From: Scylla paramamosain
Lineage: Eukaryota; Arthropoda; Malacostraca; Decapoda; Portunidae
Length of the DNA: 64,000 nt
Direction: 5' to 3'
NCBI RefSeq assembly: GCF_035594125.1
Contig: NC_087181.1
Span: forward strand, 11,815,000 to 11,878,999
Positions 61,698 to 64,000 of this stretch are shown here, piece by piece. Below the pieces are notes generated by a model. It ran no database searches, had not been told where the DNA came from, and saw nothing but the letters and a program-made list of their open reading frames with translations. A program made the position numbers and the translations under genes. The stretch's first letter is position 1; each line of letters starts with the position of its first letter.

Positions 61698-61910
61698 TCG
61701 CCACGCACAGCTTTCCATATCCCAGCCTCCTCACATCTACCTTCCCAACGCGACCGCCACCCTTGCCTCGCCTCTGCCTCTGTTACTTTCTGTTACTCTG
61801 TCTGTCACATGTCTCTTGCCACGCAGGGCCCCACACTTCCCAGCCTCCTCACATCTACCTTCCCGTCGCGACCGCCACCCCCTCGCCTCGCCTCTGCCTC
61901 TCCCGTCCTG
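61698..61910. repeat. About 120 bp tandem duplication
   Basis: CCCAGCCTCCTCACATCTAC, GCGACCGCCACCC and TCGCCTCTGCCTCT occur twice (near 61722 and 61839). Confidence 0.88.
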
Positions 61911-62025
61911 CAAACGATTTCCCGGGAGTGCGAAGAAGTTGAGACGGACACTTTCATCTCAAAAGAAATGAAGGAACGTTAGAAAAAGTAAAAAGTTTGG
62001 AAAAAAGTGCCGGAATGTTTTTTTT

Positions 62026-62078
62026 TTTTTTTCTCTCTCTCTCTCTCTCCCTCTCTTTCGCTCTCTTTCTTTCGGTCT
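62026..62078 (+). repeat. T-run and interrupted (CT)n
   Basis: T-run 62017-62031, then CT-rich. Confidence 0.85.
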
Positions 62079-62187
62079 TTCTCGGAATGTTGTGTTTATT
62101 TATTTTAGTTTCGTGGCAATGTGATTGTTGTGGGTGGTGGAATTGAAGATACGAAGGTGAACACAGTGACTATACATCTGTTGCCCT

Positions 62188-62190
62188 GCC

Positions 62191-62251
<61 letters not shown>

Positions 62252-62305
62252 CATTCAAAACACACACACACACACACACTATTGATTTATGTAAGGTGTT
62301 ATACG

Positions 62306-62352
<47 letters not shown>

Positions 62353-62412
62353 TAGTGTAGTTAAAAATTTCGTAATATGATCTCAGTTTAGGAGAAAATG
62401 TGAACGCTTCCT

Positions 62413-62444
<32 letters not shown>

Positions 62445-62482
62445 ACATTCAAAACACACACATAAAACATTCACCCCACTTT

Positions 62483-62566
<84 letters not shown>
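62188..62566 (+). repeat. (CA)n, (GT)n, (CA)n and (CT)n series
   Basis: CA 62190-62250, GT 62309-62352, CA 62416-62446, CT 62485-62566. ACATTCAAAACACACACA occurs after both CA tracts. Confidence 0.95.
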
Positions 62567-62567
<1 letters not shown>

Positions 62568-62687
62568 TCCTGTCATCTCAGAATAAAAGAACAGAATATT
62601 TTCCCTTTAAAAAATCTTCACTGGCTGAGATTTATTTGCATGAAACTTAAGCGGGACCTTCAGAGGCAATTTAACATTTACTGAGGC

Positions 62688-62998
<311 letters not shown>

Positions 62999-63184
62999 TC
63001 GGCTTGAAACATGATATGACAGGCAGCTCAACCAGTCCCTTGCAAGTGGCACGGCGGGGATTACAGTGACTAGTGCAGAGCGAACATGCATCTTGCCCTT
63101 AATGCAGACTCGATAATAGGGACTTAGGCATCATCCTGACGAAGCTCTGACGAAGGACCCGCCTCGCCACCCTTCTCCCGCGCC

Positions 63185-63665
63185 TCCCTTGCTTCTGTTT
63201 GACTTTACAATGTATTCTCTCTATTGTAGTAAACTTAAAATCGAATATTATGTTAGGTTTGGACTTTAAAGATCGTTTTGTTTGCTGCAATGGAGTTAAA
63301 TATGATTGTTGATTTTTTTTTTTATCTTTGACTTTACAATATATTTTTTTCTATTGTAGTATAGTTAAAATCGAATACTGGTGTTATTTTCTTTATGTTT
63401 TGACTTTATAAATAATTTATTTTGCTGCAATAAAGCTAAATGCGATTATTACTAATAGTTTATTTATCTTTGACCTTATAATCTATTTTCTCTATTGCAA
63501 TGAAGTTAAATTCGACTGTTGTCATTATTTCCTTTATGTTTTTTTGGCATTTTTTTTTTCAGTTATAATGGAGCTGAACACGATTACTGGTATTATTTCC
63601 ATTGTTATCGACTTTACAAACTATTTTCTCTATTGTAATGAAGCTAAGCATGCATATTAGCTTCT
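63185..63665. repeat. Degenerate tandem array, about 130-140 bp unit with half-units
   Basis: GACTTTACAATATATTTT, CTATTGTAGTATAGTTAAAA and TCGAATACTGGTGTTATT recur near 63201, 63330, 63470 and 63610. Confidence 0.82.
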
Positions 63666-63734
63666 TGAATCGTGAACATCATAGGAAGACTTAAGAATAA
63701 TCAGACAAAAGTATTAAACACATTGGAAGTCTGA

Positions 63735-64000
63735 TATTATATTATTCCACTTTTGACAGGTCCTCTGTACGCTTCCCCTTTGTCCTGCCTTAATTCCACA
63801 GCACAGCACAACACAGTTCCCCACAGCCCCACTTTACTCGTACACATCAGAGGAAACAAAGAATTACTGAAAAAGCACTAAACAACATCAGAGCTCTCGT
63901 ACATTACGCTTCTGACAATGCCTCTGTACACTTCCCCTCTCGTTCTGGCCTAATTCCATAGCACGGCATAGCACAGCATAGTTCCCAGGGCCCCTTTCCA
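63735..64000. repeat. About 176 bp tandem unit, continuing out of the window
   Basis: CCTCTGTACRCTTCCCC, TAATTCCAYAGCACRGCA and CAGTTCCC occur near 63763 and 63921. Confidence 0.82.

Noticed and set aside
61236..61982. Cys/Ser/Leu-rich frames resembling membrane proteins
   Set aside because: Low-complexity TCTGTTTC-rich DNA followed by a 120 bp duplication. The hydrophobicity is a composition effect.

Overview
The window looks like intronic and flanking DNA from a decapod crustacean, probably a brachyuran crab. The evidence is the extreme density of (GA/CT)n, (GT/CA)n and (TAG/CTA)n microsatellites, 5' truncated non-LTR retrotransposons of a kind common in crab genomes, CCTAA/TTAGG-type pentamers (the arthropod telomere motif), and an invertebrate-specific immunoglobulin-family gene. 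The species cannot be fixed from sequence alone. There are no bacterial-style genes, operons or CRISPR arrays.

Only one protein-coding gene is supported. It is a beaten path (Beat) family member on the minus strand, spread over more than 42 kb. Five exons join with canonical splice sites and matching phases: exon 1 (52957-53029, start codon and signal peptide), exon 2 (41262-41479, first half of Ig domain 1), exon 3 (16605-16740, second half of Ig1), exon 4 (13284-13417, first half of Ig2) and exon 5 (10822-10946, middle of Ig2). They encode the first 228 residues. The second cysteine of Ig2 and the C-terminus lie beyond position 1. Introns 1 to 4 are about 11.5, 24.5, 3.2 and 2.3 kb, and intron 5 exceeds 10.8 kb. 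Beat proteins are secreted or membrane-linked neuronal Ig proteins that bind Sidestep-family partners in axon guidance.

The rest is repeats. (1) Two 5' truncated, broken LINE copies (here LINE-A) lie at 16951-18550 and 41550-43668, in the same orientation as the gene, with their 3' ends about 210 and 70 bp upstream of exons 3 and 2; related 3' tails lie at 9027-9146, 45236-45480 and 59280-59460. (2) A second LINE 3' end (LINE-B, core motif CACGTG) occurs five times singly and as a local array at 2800-4460. (3) A short element with terminal inverted repeats (MITE-like) has five copies and has probably seeded a tandem array at 31105-32460. (4) A 5S rRNA-derived fragment with an A-rich tail lies at 35662-35752. 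(5) More than fifteen degenerate tandem arrays, most with periods of about 110-175 bp, fill much of the remaining DNA. (6) Microsatellites and long purine or pyrimidine tracts lie between them.

The most interesting non-genic signals are as follows. Arrays of copied 5' splice-site motifs lie just downstream of the true donors of exons 4 and 5; the exon 4 array is also a dense cluster of AP-1-like TGASTCA heptamers. A cluster of nuclear-receptor half-sites (DR4, DR1, DR4 and DR5 spacing) lies in intron 1. A TTAGG-like array is followed by a CCTAA-like array with an 80 bp higher-order unit. A few unique, non-repetitive intronic islands are candidate regulatory DNA. I found no convincing multi-gene novel system.
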